Origin: Marinobacter sp. Arc7-DN-1
GTDB lineage: Bacteria; Pseudomonadota; Gammaproteobacteria; Pseudomonadales; Oleiphilaceae
Assembly (NCBI RefSeq): GCF_003441595.1
Contig: NZ_CP031848.1
Coordinates: 3,038,001-3,102,000, forward strand
Direction: 5' to 3'
Length of the DNA stretch: 64,000 nucleotides
Both the position numbers and the translations under genes were made by a program. The notes under the pieces were generated by a model that saw only the letters and a program-made list of their open reading frames with translations, was not told where the DNA came from and made no database searches. Shown in pieces: positions 1 to 9,061 of the stretch. The stretch's first letter is position 1. Each line of letters opens with the position of its first letter.

Positions 1-756
1 CGCCGACACACCCTCCGCAAAATCCTCAGTCCGGGTCATGTCAAGGAACGCCGCCCGTTCGGCCTCCAGATGCGCCGCCAACTGGTTGCCGTTGGCCCGG
101 TCGGTAAGCTGGCGGAAAGCGCCAAACGCCCGGGTCGGCCCGTTGGCGACTTTTTCGATGATCCCGGCCAGCAGGTTTTCATACTCTTGCTCAGGGGCGA
201 ACTCGGTGATCATGCCCCAGGCTTTCGCTTCCGCTGCGCTGAGGGTTCGCCCCAGCAGCATCAATTCCGCCGCCCGGCCTGCGCCGATCCTGTGCGCCAG
301 GAACCAACTGCCGCCACAGTCGGGGACGGCGCCAATGCCGTTGTAAGCCACCAGGAATTTTGCATCCTCCCGGGCTACAACCAGATCCGCCATCAATGCC
401 AGGCTGAGCCCCGCTCCGGCGGCTACGCCCTTCACCGCTGCGATTACCGGGGCATCCATGCTGCGTAACAGCAGGATGGCCGGATTGACGGCATCCAGGA
501 TGGCGCCGATTGCATCGCCGGCCTGCTCAGGTGTGCCGGCCATACTGGCTACGTCACCGCCTGCCATAAAGGCGCGTCCCGCCCCTGTCAGCACCACGCA
601 GCGTAAGCCTGGCTGCGCTTTCAGCTCCCGGACACCGGCGAGCAAGGCTTCTGCCAGGGGTACATTGATCGCGTTCAGGGCTTCTGGCCGGTTGAAGGTC
701 AGTGTTGCTACGCCGGTTTTGGCGTCGACTGCCGTGTTTACCAGACTGTCTGTCAT
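1..756 (-). CDS. enoyl-CoA hydratase/isomerase family protein (3' end beyond window)
   Basis: The minus strand is open from an ATG at 756 to the window edge (252 codons, no stop), so the C-terminus is missing. The translation begins MTDSLVNTAVDAKTGVATL and is a crotonase-fold protein: FNRPEALNAI near residues 22-31, the oxyanion-hole segment AGRAFMAGGD near 60, and the second oxyanion-hole segment AAVKGVAAGAGLSLAL near 110. This family hydrates or isomerises enoyl-CoA thioesters in the cytoplasm, usually in beta-oxidation. One Glu expected in active hydratases lies near AYNGIGAVPDCGG, where Asp is seen, so the exact reaction is open. It is divergent from the importer and acyl-CoA synthetase operon, which suits fatty or aromatic acid catabolism. 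Confidence 0.88.
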   Translation of the reverse strand, partial: MTDSLVNTAVDAKTGVATLTFNRPEALNAINVPLAEALLAGVRELKAQPGLRCVVLTGAGRAFMAGGDVASMAGTPEQAGDAIGAILDAVNPAILLLRSMDAPVIAAVKGVAAGAGLSLALMADLVVAREDAKFLVAYNGIGAVPDCGGSWFLAHRIGAGRAAELMLLGRTLSAAEAKAWGMITEFAPEQEYENLLAGIIEKVANGPTRAFGAFRQLTDRANGNQLAAHLEAERAAFLDMTRTEDFAEGVSA

Positions 757-885
757 CGATAAGTACCCGGTCTCTTTTTGCAGGTCTGAGGGCCTGAGCC
801 CTGCGTATTCATTTCTGTTATTTCTCAGGTAACAGGATAGAGCGGTTTGCTTAATGTTGCCTGATTGGACTACTTTAAATCTGGA

Positions 886-901
886 CCGGGGTTAACCCCG
901 G
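886..901. promoter_or_regulatory. perfect 16-bp palindrome between divergent operons
   Basis: CCGGGGTTAACCCCGG is a perfect palindrome in the 251-bp gap between the enoyl-CoA hydratase gene and the importer operon. It has no central loop, so it suits a dimeric repressor operator better than a terminator. The rest of the gap (757-1007) holds AT-rich promoter-like sequence but no clear -35/-10 pair. The regulator is not identifiable from this window. Confidence 0.45.
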
Positions 902-1007
902 CGACAAGAAATAACAAAAATTACAATCATCTTCGGGCGTGGAATGGGTATGGGCAGAGCGTGTTCGCGTATCTGTGCACCCTGCGCCAGGGGTGCCGGG
1001 AGGTAAC

Positions 1008-1823
1008 GTGAGCATCCTCGATATCAGAAACCTGTCTCTGTCGTTTGGTGGTGTCAAGGCCCTGCAGGATGTCAGTTTCCGTGTGCCCGAAAACACCATC
1101 ACGACCATTATCGGCCCGAACGGTGCCGGTAAGACGTCCCTGTTCAACTGCATTTCCGGGTTCTACAAACCCCAGCAGGGTACGGTCAGTTACGAGGGCC
1201 AGGTGCTTTCAAGCGGTATTAAACCGCCTCAGAGAGCCTCACTGGGTCTGGCCCGGACCTTCCAGAATATTGCCCTGTTCCGGGGTATGACGGTACTCGA
1301 CAACATCAAGCTTGGCGCCCACGTACACATGAAGAGCGGCCTGCTCAGCGCACTGGCCTATTTCGGCCCCGCCCGTCGGGAGGAAATGGCGGTCCGAAGG
1401 GATGTTGAAGAGCGGATTATCGATTTCCTGGAAATCGACCATATCCGCCGTCAGCCGGTGGCGAGTCTTTCCTATGGATTGCAAAAACGGGTGGAACTGG
1501 CCCGGGCCCTGGCCATGCAGCCGAAAGTGCTGATGCTGGATGAGCCGGTGGCTGGTATGAACCGGGAAGAAAAAGAGGACATGGCCCGCTTTATCCTGGA
1601 TATCCGGGAAGAGTGGGGCATCACCGTGCTGATGGTGGAGCACGACATGGGCATGGTCATGGATATTTCCGACCACATTGCGGTGCTCAACTTTGGCCAG
1701 GTCATTACCGAGGGCTTACCGGCGGATGTTCAGAAAAACCCCGAGGTGATCAGGGCCTACCTGGGCAACAGTGACATCGACAGCCTGCGCAGGAAGCTCA
1801 ATCCGGAAGGGGAGGCTGCCTGA
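1008..1823 (+). CDS. livG: Liv-type ABC transporter ATP-binding protein (LivG)
   Basis: This is a cytoplasmic ATPase of a hydrophobic amino acid uptake (HAAT) importer. Walker A GPNGAGKT is at residues 36-43, the signature region reads LSYGLQKR instead of LSGGQ, and Walker B is LMLDEP. The frame is open from 939, but the GTG at 1008 is chosen because GGGAGG sits just upstream and homology to LivG starts there (SILDIRNLSLSFGG). That gives 271 aa, a normal LivG length. The stop overlaps the ATG of the permease gene, so translation is probably coupled. The substrate could be amino acids or other carboxylates; the downstream acyl-CoA synthetase hints at an organic acid. Confidence 0.9.
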   Translation: MSILDIRNLSLSFGGVKALQDVSFRVPENTITTIIGPNGAGKTSLFNCISGFYKPQQGTVSYEGQVLSSGIKPPQRASLGLARTFQNIALFRGMTVLDNIKLGAHVHMKSGLLSALAYFGPARREEMAVRRDVEERIIDFLEIDHIRRQPVASLSYGLQKRVELARALAMQPKVLMLDEPVAGMNREEKEDMARFILDIREEWGITVLMVEHDMGMVMDISDHIAVLNFGQVITEGLPADVQKNPEVIRAYLGNSDIDSLRRKLNPEGEAA

Positions 1824-2701
1824 TGGATTGGCTGTTCTTCGGCGAAATCAGCCTGGCAGGCCTGGCCATGGGCGGGCTCTATGCCCTGATAGCCCTGGGC
1901 TTTGTGATCATCTACAAGGCGACCCGGGTGATTAATTTCGCCATCGGCGAAATTATGATGTTTGCAGCCTACCTGTTCCTGGCGTTTGCCGGTGGTATGG
2001 AGCTCTCGGCCTGGATCGCGCTGCCGATGGCGGTAATCGGCGGCAGCATCCTGGGCGGGGTGATTGAAAAAACCATGATTCGGCCAATGCTGGGTGAATC
2101 CCCGATCTCGGTGGTGATGGTGACTATCGGTATCGCCAGTATCCTGGTGGGCCTGGTGGAGTTCATCTGGACCGCTAATCCGCAGCTGCTGCCCAGCTTC
2201 CTGCCCCGGGAGCCGGTGTTTATCGGCCCGCTCTATCTCGCGCCTAAAATTGCCTACGGTTTCCTGATCGGTGCCACCCTGTTGATTATTTACCTGCTCT
2301 ATTTCCGGTTCTCCCGGGGTGGTGTCGCGTTGAGGGCGACCGCCTCGGATCAGGCCGCGGCCTATTCCATGGGCATCAACGTGCGTCGCGTTTTCAACAT
2401 GGCCTGGGTGTTCGGTTCTCTTGCCGCGTCACTGGCCGGTGTGCTGGTGGCAGCGACCGGCGGCCTCAGCCCCCAGTTCGGGATCATTGGGCTGAGTGTG
2501 CTGGTGGTGGTGATTGTTGGCGGCCTGGACAGCATTCTGGGTGCCCTGGTGGCCGGCGTGTTTATTGGCTGGCTGGAAACGGTGGCCGGCGCCTATCTGG
2601 GTGGTGAGTACCGGATGCCGGCGACGTTTCTGGTGCTGGCGGTGATTCTGGTGATCCGCCCCTATGGCCTTTTTGGCACCCACGAAATAGAGCGAGTGTA
2701 A
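1823..2701 (+). CDS. livH: Liv-type ABC transporter permease (LivH)
   Basis: This 292-residue inner-membrane permease is built of hydrophobic helices. LAGLAMGGLYALIALGF near the N-terminus and the cytoplasmic stretch GVALRATASDQAAAYSMGIN are typical of LivH; the latter is the loop that contacts the ATPase. The ATG overlaps the stop of the preceding livG by one base. The next gene, livM, starts two bases after its stop, so the three form one transcription unit. Length and helix pattern are normal and nothing is broken. Confidence 0.9.
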   Translation: MDWLFFGEISLAGLAMGGLYALIALGFVIIYKATRVINFAIGEIMMFAAYLFLAFAGGMELSAWIALPMAVIGGSILGGVIEKTMIRPMLGESPISVVMVTIGIASILVGLVEFIWTANPQLLPSFLPREPVFIGPLYLAPKIAYGFLIGATLLIIYLLYFRFSRGGVALRATASDQAAAYSMGINVRRVFNMAWVFGSLAASLAGVLVAATGGLSPQFGIIGLSVLVVVIVGGLDSILGALVAGVFIGWLETVAGAYLGGEYRMPATFLVLAVILVIRPYGLFGTHEIERV

Positions 2702-2702
2702 G

Positions 2703-3746
2703 ATGCGCATCGGTGACGCAAAACAGAGTTACGAGGCCGATGAGGCAATCTGGACCAGCCAGACCCAGAAACTGTGGTTCGGGCTGTTCCTGCTGATTCT
2801 GCTGCTGTTCCCGTTCATGGTTGATTCGTATCTGCTGTACCTTGGTTGCCTTGTCGGCATTGCCGTGATCAGCACCACCGGCCTGAACATCCTGACCGGT
2901 TTTACCGGCCTGATTTCCCTCGGGCAGGCCGGTTTCATGGGCGTGGGGGCCTACACCGTGGCCTGGCTGTCCCTCAATACCGGCCTGCCGTTCCCGGTAA
3001 CCCTGGTGCTGGCAGGGCTTATGGCTGCCGCGGCGGGGATTCTGGTGGGCCTGCCCTCGCTTCGGGTCAAGGGACTTTACCTGGCGATCGCCACCCTGGC
3101 CGCCGGTGTGTTCCTGCATTTCATCTTTGCCGAGTGGGAATCGGTCACCGGCGGCATGGGCGGCCTGAGCCTGGAACCGGCTCACCTGTTCGGGTGGACC
3201 TTCCAGAGCGATTTCATGATGTACTTCATCATCGTGCCGCTGGCGGTTCTGATGGTGTTTGCCGCCCGCAATGTGTTCCGGACCCGGATTGGCCGGGCGT
3301 TTATCGCCATCCGGGATCGGGATATTTCCGCCGAGATTCTTGGTATTAACCTGCTTCGCTACAAGCTGATGTCATTCGCGCTAAGCTCCTTCTATGCCGG
3401 AGTGGCCGGCGGCCTTTTCGCGTATTTCTTCCGGGTGGTGACGCCGGAGAGCTTTCCGCTGTCGATGTCGATTTTCTATCTGGCTGCGGTCATCGTGGGC
3501 GGCATGGGCAATTTGCTCGGAGGCATACTCGGTGCGGCCTTTATGACTTTGGTCCCGGAAGCGCTGAAACTGCTGACCGCAGCCCTGACGCCCTTTTACC
3601 CCAACGCACCTGTGTTCATGTCGCCAATGCTGGAGATTATTTTTGGCGCCCTGATCGTGGGCTTCCTGATTTTTGAACCCCATGGCCTCGCGGAAATATG
3701 GCATCGCATCCGCCGTTTTTTCCGCTTGTGGCCGTTCCGGAATTAA
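2703..3746 (+). CDS. livM: Liv-type ABC transporter permease (LivM)
   Basis: This second permease (347 aa) carries the family motif GLNILTGFTGLISLGQAGFM near residue 60 and the ATPase-contact loop RIGRAFIAIRDRDISAEILGIN near 200. The hydrophilic N-terminal 20 residues, before the first helix, are usual for LivM. It would pair with LivH to form the translocation channel, energised by the LivG and LivF ATPases. The start lies one base after the livH stop codon. An 83-bp gap separates it from the binding-protein gene and holds no convincing terminator. Confidence 0.9.
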   Translation: MRIGDAKQSYEADEAIWTSQTQKLWFGLFLLILLLFPFMVDSYLLYLGCLVGIAVISTTGLNILTGFTGLISLGQAGFMGVGAYTVAWLSLNTGLPFPVTLVLAGLMAAAAGILVGLPSLRVKGLYLAIATLAAGVFLHFIFAEWESVTGGMGGLSLEPAHLFGWTFQSDFMMYFIIVPLAVLMVFAARNVFRTRIGRAFIAIRDRDISAEILGINLLRYKLMSFALSSFYAGVAGGLFAYFFRVVTPESFPLSMSIFYLAAVIVGGMGNLLGGILGAAFMTLVPEALKLLTAALTPFYPNAPVFMSPMLEIIFGALIVGFLIFEPHGLAEIWHRIRRFFRLWPFRN

Positions 3747-3829
3747 TCGTGTTTCAACGAGCCTTTCAACGGGCTTTTCACCGAGAAACCGTGCAACACC
3801 AACAACAAGAAGCAGCAAGGAGAAGAAAC

Positions 3830-5038
3830 ATGTTCAGAAACATCCTCAAAAAAGGTCGCCGGCTTGCCGGGCTTGGCAGTCTGGTTGCTGCAATAACGAT
3901 AGCCGCCCCGGCCATGGCCCAGGACAAGGAACCCATCGTGTTCGGTGGCTCCATACCACTGTCCGGTGTGTTTGCCTTTGCCGGCATCCATATCCACGCC
4001 GGTCTGACCGACTACACGGCCTGGATTAACAGCCAGGGCGGCATCAATGGCCATCCGGTAAAGTATGTGATGGAAGACACCGCCTACGAGGTGGATCGTT
4101 CAGTGGCCGCTTTCAAGAAGATTTCCGGCAGCAGCTCGCCGGCCACCTATTACGGTGACAGCACCGGCTTTATGAAGACCATCGCCTCGGAGCTGAACAG
4201 CCAGGGCACCACACTGATGAGCGGTGCGTCCTTTGCTACTGCACTGACCGATAACGAGCAATACCCCTACCAGTTCATCCCTGGCCCCAGCTACAGCCAG
4301 ATGTTCGGCATCATCCTGGAGTACATTGCAAACCAGGGTAAGGACGGCGACACGCCGACGGTGGCCTTCGTTTACAGCGATACCGAGTTTGGCAAGGACC
4401 CAATCAAAAACGGCAAGGCCCGGGCCGCCGAGTTGGGTATTGAAGTGGTTGAGGACATTGTTACCAAGCCCGGTAGCGTGGACGTATCGGCAGAAGTCCT
4501 GAAGCTGCGTCGCGTTCGCCCCGACTTCGTGGTGTTCCACGGCTACGTGCTGTCTCCGATCAATGAGTTCATGGTTCAGATGCGCCAGATGGGGCTGGAC
4601 ACCCAGTTCATGGGCACCTTCTGGTCCTCGGACAAGCTGATCATCGACAAGATGGGTGCGGATGCCGATGGCTACATGGGCGTGATGCCCTACAACTACT
4701 ACGACAGTGAGGAAAGCGGGCCGATGCTGGATGCGCTGAGGGCGCAGGCCGAGAAGAGCGACCCGAAGGCCGGCTACCGCCCGACCGGCTATATGCAGGC
4801 CTGGTTCAACGCCATGGTGTGGACCGAAGTGGTCAAGCGTACCCTCGATGCTGGCAAGGAGCTGACGGCTGACAATATGGCCGCCTCCCTGGCGTCCATC
4901 GAGGACTGGGACACCGGTGGTATCATCGGCATTCCGGTCACGGTGAAGGATATGTCGTTCCCGGTTGGGCGTATCTGGCGTGTGAATGCCGGGAAAGGCC
5001 GTTACGAGCCGGTATCGGACTGGATTCACCTCGACTGA
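3830..5038 (+). CDS. Liv-type ABC transporter substrate-binding protein
   Basis: This is a periplasmic type I solute-binding protein of the Leu/Ile/Val family, 402 aa from the ATG at 3830 (AAGGAG upstream). The N-terminal signal peptide is basic (MFRNILKKGRR), then hydrophobic, and ends in APAMA followed by QD. Mature sequence begins with the family-typical IVFGGSIPLSG. The ligand pocket is not diagnostic by eye. Its position between livM and livF in one operon makes it the receptor of this importer. The open frame runs upstream to 3698, but that extension overlaps livM and lacks signal-peptide character. Confidence 0.88.
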   Translation: MFRNILKKGRRLAGLGSLVAAITIAAPAMAQDKEPIVFGGSIPLSGVFAFAGIHIHAGLTDYTAWINSQGGINGHPVKYVMEDTAYEVDRSVAAFKKISGSSSPATYYGDSTGFMKTIASELNSQGTTLMSGASFATALTDNEQYPYQFIPGPSYSQMFGIILEYIANQGKDGDTPTVAFVYSDTEFGKDPIKNGKARAAELGIEVVEDIVTKPGSVDVSAEVLKLRRVRPDFVVFHGYVLSPINEFMVQMRQMGLDTQFMGTFWSSDKLIIDKMGADADGYMGVMPYNYYDSEESGPMLDALRAQAEKSDPKAGYRPTGYMQAWFNAMVWTEVVKRTLDAGKELTADNMAASLASIEDWDTGGIIGIPVTVKDMSFPVGRIWRVNAGKGRYEPVSDWIHLD

Positions 5039-5046
5039 GGGGCTGT

Positions 5047-5856
5047 ATGGAAGCCTTACTGGAAATCGATAACATCGAGGTGGTTTACAACAAGTCGGTA
5101 CAGGTCCTTCGGGGCCTGTCACTGCGGGTGCCGGAGGGCGCCATTGTGGCGCTCCTTGGCTCCAACGGGGCCGGCAAATCCACCACATTGAAAAGCGTTT
5201 CCGGCCTGTTGACCCTGGAAGACGGTGAGGTAACCGCCGGGGAAGTCCGATTCCAGGGCAAGGATGTAAAAGGCACGCCACCGGAGAAGCTGGTGCGTAA
5301 CGGGTTGTTCCATGTGATGGAAGGCCGCCGCGTGTTTGAGGATCTGACGGTGGAAGAGAACCTGGTTGCCGCCACCTACGCGCTCAGTGGCAACAAGCCC
5401 TCCCTGAGCGACAGCTACGAGCTGGTCTATAACTACTTTCCGCGCCTGAAGGAGCGCCGCAAACAGCTGGCGGGGTATCTGTCCGGCGGTGAGCAGCAGA
5501 TGCTGGCCCTTGGCCGGGCACTGATTGCCCAGCCGAAGCTGATCATGCTGGATGAGCCGTCACTGGGCCTGGCGCCGTTGCTGGTGGAGGAAATTTTCAC
5601 CATCGTGGCGCGGATCAACCGGGAGCAGGGCACCGCCATTCTGCTGGTGGAGCAGAATGCCGCCGTTTCTCTGGCGATTGCCTCTTACGGTTACATCATG
5701 GAGAACGGCAAGATCGTGATCGATGGCCCGGCGGATAAACTCACCGCCAACGAGGATGTCCGGGAGTTTTACCTCGGGGTCGGCGGCAGGGAAGGCGAGG
5801 TCCGCAGTTACCGTGACATCAAGCACTACAAACGCCGTAAACGGTGGCTTTCATGA
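5047..5856 (+). CDS. livF: Liv-type ABC transporter ATP-binding protein (LivF)
   Basis: This second ATPase of the importer (269 aa) has Walker A GSNGAGKS, signature LSGGEQQM and Walker B LIMLDEPSLGLAP, where the SLGLAP ending is characteristic of LivF. It carries about 25 extra residues at the C-terminus (EVRSYRDIKHYKRRKRWLS), beyond the usual LivF end. This basic tail is seen in LivF proteins encoded beside acyl-CoA synthetases, though that is from memory. The stop overlaps the ATG of the synthetase gene (ATGA), linking uptake to CoA activation. Confidence 0.9.
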   Translation: MEALLEIDNIEVVYNKSVQVLRGLSLRVPEGAIVALLGSNGAGKSTTLKSVSGLLTLEDGEVTAGEVRFQGKDVKGTPPEKLVRNGLFHVMEGRRVFEDLTVEENLVAATYALSGNKPSLSDSYELVYNYFPRLKERRKQLAGYLSGGEQQMLALGRALIAQPKLIMLDEPSLGLAPLLVEEIFTIVARINREQGTAILLVEQNAAVSLAIASYGYIMENGKIVIDGPADKLTANEDVREFYLGVGGREGEVRSYRDIKHYKRRKRWLS

Positions 5857-7655
5857 CAACACCTTCCATACCCGATCTTACCCTGACTCAAATGCTGCGG
5901 GCCCACGCCAAAGACCGGCCCGACGCGCTGGCCCTGCGCCAGAAAGAGTTTGGCATCTGGCAGGCCTGTTCCTGGCAGGATTACTACCAGCGTGCCCGGC
6001 ATTTCGGGCTGGGGCTCCGTGCCCTCGGCCTTGAAGAGGGCGGCCATGTGGCTATTATCTCGGAAAACCGGGTGGAGTGGGTGATCGCCCAGATGGGCAT
6101 CGGCATGGTTCGGGGGATCTGCGTTGGCGTTTATCCCACCAGCCCGTGGAACGAGGTGGCCTACGTTCTCGCGCACAGTGATGCGGAAATTGTGGTGTGT
6201 GAGGACCAGGAACAGACCGACAAGGTGCTTGAAGCCTGGCCCCAACTGCCAACGCTGAAGTACACCATCGCCATTGATAGGAAGGGCCTTCGTTACTATC
6301 CGGAGCCCCCGGCGGCGTTCGAGGATATCGAAGCCAGAGGCCGGGAGTTTGAAAAAGAGCACCCCGGGCTGGTGGATGAACTGCTGGATGGCCAGCAGAT
6401 GGACGACACCGCCCTGATGGTCTACACCTCCGGCTCTACCGGTCGGCCCAAGGGAGCGATGATTACCTGGGGCAATCTCCATGCGGCAGCGCCCGGCCTC
6501 ATTGAGCTGCTGCAGGCAGACGAGCACGGCTCCAGTCTTTCCTACCTCCCGCTATGCCATGTGGCGGAGCAGGCGGTTACCAACATTGCACCGGTTTACG
6601 TGGGCAGCACGGTCAGCTTTGGCGAGAGTCTGCGGACAATCCAGGAGGATTTGCGAGAAATTGCGCCGACCTTTTTCCTGGGGGTGCCCAGAATATGGGA
6701 GAAGCTGCATTCGTCCATTTACATCAAGATCCAGGAAACCGGCCGGTTCCGGCAGGCGCTGTTTAACCGGGCTGTCCGGGCTTGTTCGCCGATGGCGACC
6801 AAGTCCCGTGGCCAGTGGAGCCTGAGGGAAAAGTGCCTCTTCGGCCTCAGTTACTGGCTGGTGTTTCGTGCATTGCAGAATTTCATTGGCCTGCGCCGGT
6901 GCACCATCGCAATGACCGGAGCCGCCCCCATTTCCACCGGTATTCTTGAGTTCTTCCGGACCATTGGTATTCCCCTGGTGGAAGTCTATGGCCAGACGGA
7001 AAGCACCGGCGTTGCCACCGCCCAGCCCGTGGACGATGTGCATCTCGGAACCGTGGGTGTCGCTATTACCGGCGTAGAGGTCAAACTCGGCGAGCACAAC
7101 GAGATCATTATGCGCGGCGGCAGCATGTTCAAGGGCTACTACAAGAACGACGAGACCACCGCCTCAACCCTGAAAGATGGCTGGCTACACACCGGTGATG
7201 TGGGCGAATGGCGGGACGGCCAGCTCAAAATTGTTGATCGCCTGAAAGACATTATCATCACCGCAGGGGGTAAGAACCTTTCCCCGACCGGGATCGAAAA
7301 TACCATCAAAGCCAGCCCTTATATCAAGGAATGCATTGTGATTGGCGAGGCCCGGAAGTATGTCTCCGCCCTGATCCAGATTGATTTCGACACGGTTGCC
7401 AAGTGGGCCGAGCAGGAGCGGATTGCCTACACCACCTTCCGCAGCCTGGCCGAGCAGGAGCGGGTGAACGAACTGATTCAGGCCGAGGTGAACAAGGGCA
7501 ATGAACAGCTGCCCCAGGTGGCGCAGATCAAGCGTTTCCACCTGCTTGCCAAGGAGCTCGACCATGATGATGATGAAGTGACTGCGACCATGAAGGTGCG
7601 CCGGAGCAAAATCTACGAAAAATACATGGACCTGATCGAGTCGCTCTACGCCTGA
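5853..7655 (+). CDS. AMP-dependent acyl-CoA synthetase (long-chain type)
   Basis: This is an ANL-superfamily ligase (600 aa) that activates a carboxylate with ATP to an acyl-AMP and then to the CoA thioester. The P-loop-like motif YTSGSTGRPKG lies near residue 190, YGQTES near 378 and GWLHTGDVG near 442; KDIIITAGGKNLSP follows, and the A10-like lysine region lies near the C-terminus. The ATG at 5853 overlaps the livF stop; a GTG nine bases earlier is possible but less likely. Length and the C-terminal extension resemble long-chain fatty-acid-CoA ligases. As the last gene of the importer operon, it probably activates the imported acid. Confidence 0.87.
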   Translation: MTTPSIPDLTLTQMLRAHAKDRPDALALRQKEFGIWQACSWQDYYQRARHFGLGLRALGLEEGGHVAIISENRVEWVIAQMGIGMVRGICVGVYPTSPWNEVAYVLAHSDAEIVVCEDQEQTDKVLEAWPQLPTLKYTIAIDRKGLRYYPEPPAAFEDIEARGREFEKEHPGLVDELLDGQQMDDTALMVYTSGSTGRPKGAMITWGNLHAAAPGLIELLQADEHGSSLSYLPLCHVAEQAVTNIAPVYVGSTVSFGESLRTIQEDLREIAPTFFLGVPRIWEKLHSSIYIKIQETGRFRQALFNRAVRACSPMATKSRGQWSLREKCLFGLSYWLVFRALQNFIGLRRCTIAMTGAAPISTGILEFFRTIGIPLVEVYGQTESTGVATAQPVDDVHLGTVGVAITGVEVKLGEHNEIIMRGGSMFKGYYKNDETTASTLKDGWLHTGDVGEWRDGQLKIVDRLKDIIITAGGKNLSPTGIENTIKASPYIKECIVIGEARKYVSALIQIDFDTVAKWAEQERIAYTTFRSLAEQERVNELIQAEVNKGNEQLPQVAQIKRFHLLAKELDHDDDEVTATMKVRRSKIYEKYMDLIESLYA

Positions 7656-7735
7656 GCACGGGGTGGCCTGGAAGCGGACGTCCTCTGCCCCTCGGCCATG
7701 TGCTGTAACTCATTGGCCAGCTGGTCGCGACCGCC

Positions 7736-9061
7736 TCAGTCCTGCTTACTGATCCCCAGTTTCTTCATCTTTTCCCACAGGTTCTTGCGACTGATCCCCA
7801 GCTCGCTTGCGGTTTCATTGATATGGAATTCGTGGCGGTGCAGTGTCTCGCTAATGATCTGATATTCATAGTTCATGAGGCGATTGTGTAGATCGCCGCT
7901 CATATCCGGGTTGTCCTCTGTTTGCTCACCGTTCATGCTGAAGGCGCTGGCGCCGATGGCCGGCTCAGGGGTGAGGATGGTGGCCCGTTCGATGCTATGG
8001 TGGAGTTCCCGTAAGTTGCCTGGCCAGTCGTGTTGCAGCAGTTGCTGTTCAGCAGAGGGCAGCAGGTAGTGTTCGTTCTCCGGGTCGATCTCGCTGAGGA
8101 ACTGGTGGGTGAACCAGAGGATATCCTCGCGCCGCTCACGCAGTGGCGGGATATGGACATGTACCACGTTGACGCGGTAGTAGAGGTCTTCGCGGAACGC
8201 GCCTTCGGTCACCATCTGTTTGATATCACGATGGGTGGCGCAGATTATGCGAAGGTCCAGAGGGATGGGGGTTTCGCCACCGACGCGAACCACCTGCCGT
8301 TCCTGAATGACACGTAACAGCCGAACTTGCATGTTTGTCGGCATGTCTCCGATTTCGTCAAGAAAGAGGGTGCCACCGTTAGCCTGCTCGAATACCCCGT
8401 GGCGGGTTCGCACAGCACCGGTGAAAGCGCCCTTTTCCGATCCGAACAGCTCGGCTTCCATCAGCCCTTCGGGAATGGCACCGCAGTTGACGGCAATGAA
8501 GGGGTGTTGCCGGCTGTCGCCAAAGGCGCAGTGGTGCAGAAAGCGCGCGGCATACTCCTTGCCGACCCCCGACTCCCCGGTAATCAGGGCGGTGGCATTA
8601 TGACCGGAGACCCGGCACAGGGTCTGTTCCAGTCTGCGCATCGTGGCGGATATACCCAGCGTGGGAGGCAGTGTCTCGCGTTGTGGTGAGCTGTCACGAC
8701 AGATGAGGTGCAGCTTCTCCATCAGCACATCAAGATCGAAGGGTTTGGTAATATAGTCGGCTGCCCCCTTTTTCAACAACTCGACGGCGTCGCCGATACT
8801 GCCAAAGCCGGTGATGAATATGGCCGGAGGGAGCGTACGCCCTTCGTCGAGCAGTTGCTGGTACAGTTCATTGCCGCCCATGTCAGGCAGGCGAATATCG
8901 CTCACTATGGCGGCATAGTCAGAAATTCCAATGTGCGCCTGCGCGGCCAGTGCGCTCTTGAACCAGTCGCAACGGTAGCCCTCCAGCTCAAATCGGTAGC
9001 GGAGTGATTCACCCATAATCGGATCGTCTTCGACAAGGCAGAGCTTTGGTGGCGTGGTCAT
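7736..9061 (-). CDS. NtrC-family sigma-54-dependent response regulator (XSR-type R)
   Basis: This 441-residue protein has the three NtrC modules. The receiver domain has phospho-acceptor Asp55 in VSDIRLPD. The AAA+ domain has Walker A GESGVGKE, the sigma-54 contact motif GAFTGA and a Walker [13 protein letters not shown] Fis-type helix-turn-helix closes the C-terminus ([23 protein letters not shown]). It overlaps the kinase gene by four bases. It should activate the two sigma-54 promoters at 11727 and 19618 by binding the GTTAC-N6-GTAAC palindromes upstream of each; this pairing is inferred from position. Among oxyanion systems, AioR/ArxR-type regulators are the nearest analogues I know. Confidence 0.9.
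   Translation of the reverse strand: MTTPPKLCLVEDDPIMGESLRYRFELEGYRCDWFKSALAAQAHIGISDYAAIVSDIRLPDMGGNELYQQLLDEGRTLPPAIFITGFGSIGDAVELLKKGAADYITKPFDLDVLMEKLHLICRDSSPQRETLPPTLGISATMRRLEQTLCRVSGHNATALITGESGVGKEYAARFLHHCAFGDSRQHPFIAVNCGAIPEGLMEAELFGSEKGAFTGAVRTRHGVFEQANGGTLFLDEIGDMPTNMQVRLLRVIQERQVVRVGGETPIPLDLRIICATHRDIKQMVTEGAFREDLYYRVNVVHVHIPPLRERREDILWFTHQFLSEIDPENEHYLLPSAEQQLLQHDWPGNLRELHHSIERATILTPEPAIGASAFSMNGEQTEDNPDMSGDLHNRLMNYEYQIISETLHRHEFHINETASELGISRKNLWEKMKKLGISKQD

Noticed and set aside
38..832. Several plus-strand open frames of 90-130 codons
   Set aside because: They are antisense shadows of the enoyl-CoA hydratase gene on the minus strand, which reads through to the window edge with clear family motifs.
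4100..5281. A 393-codon minus-strand open frame
   Set aside because: It is antisense to the substrate-binding protein and LivF genes; the composition is His/Pro/Arg-rich with no family pattern.
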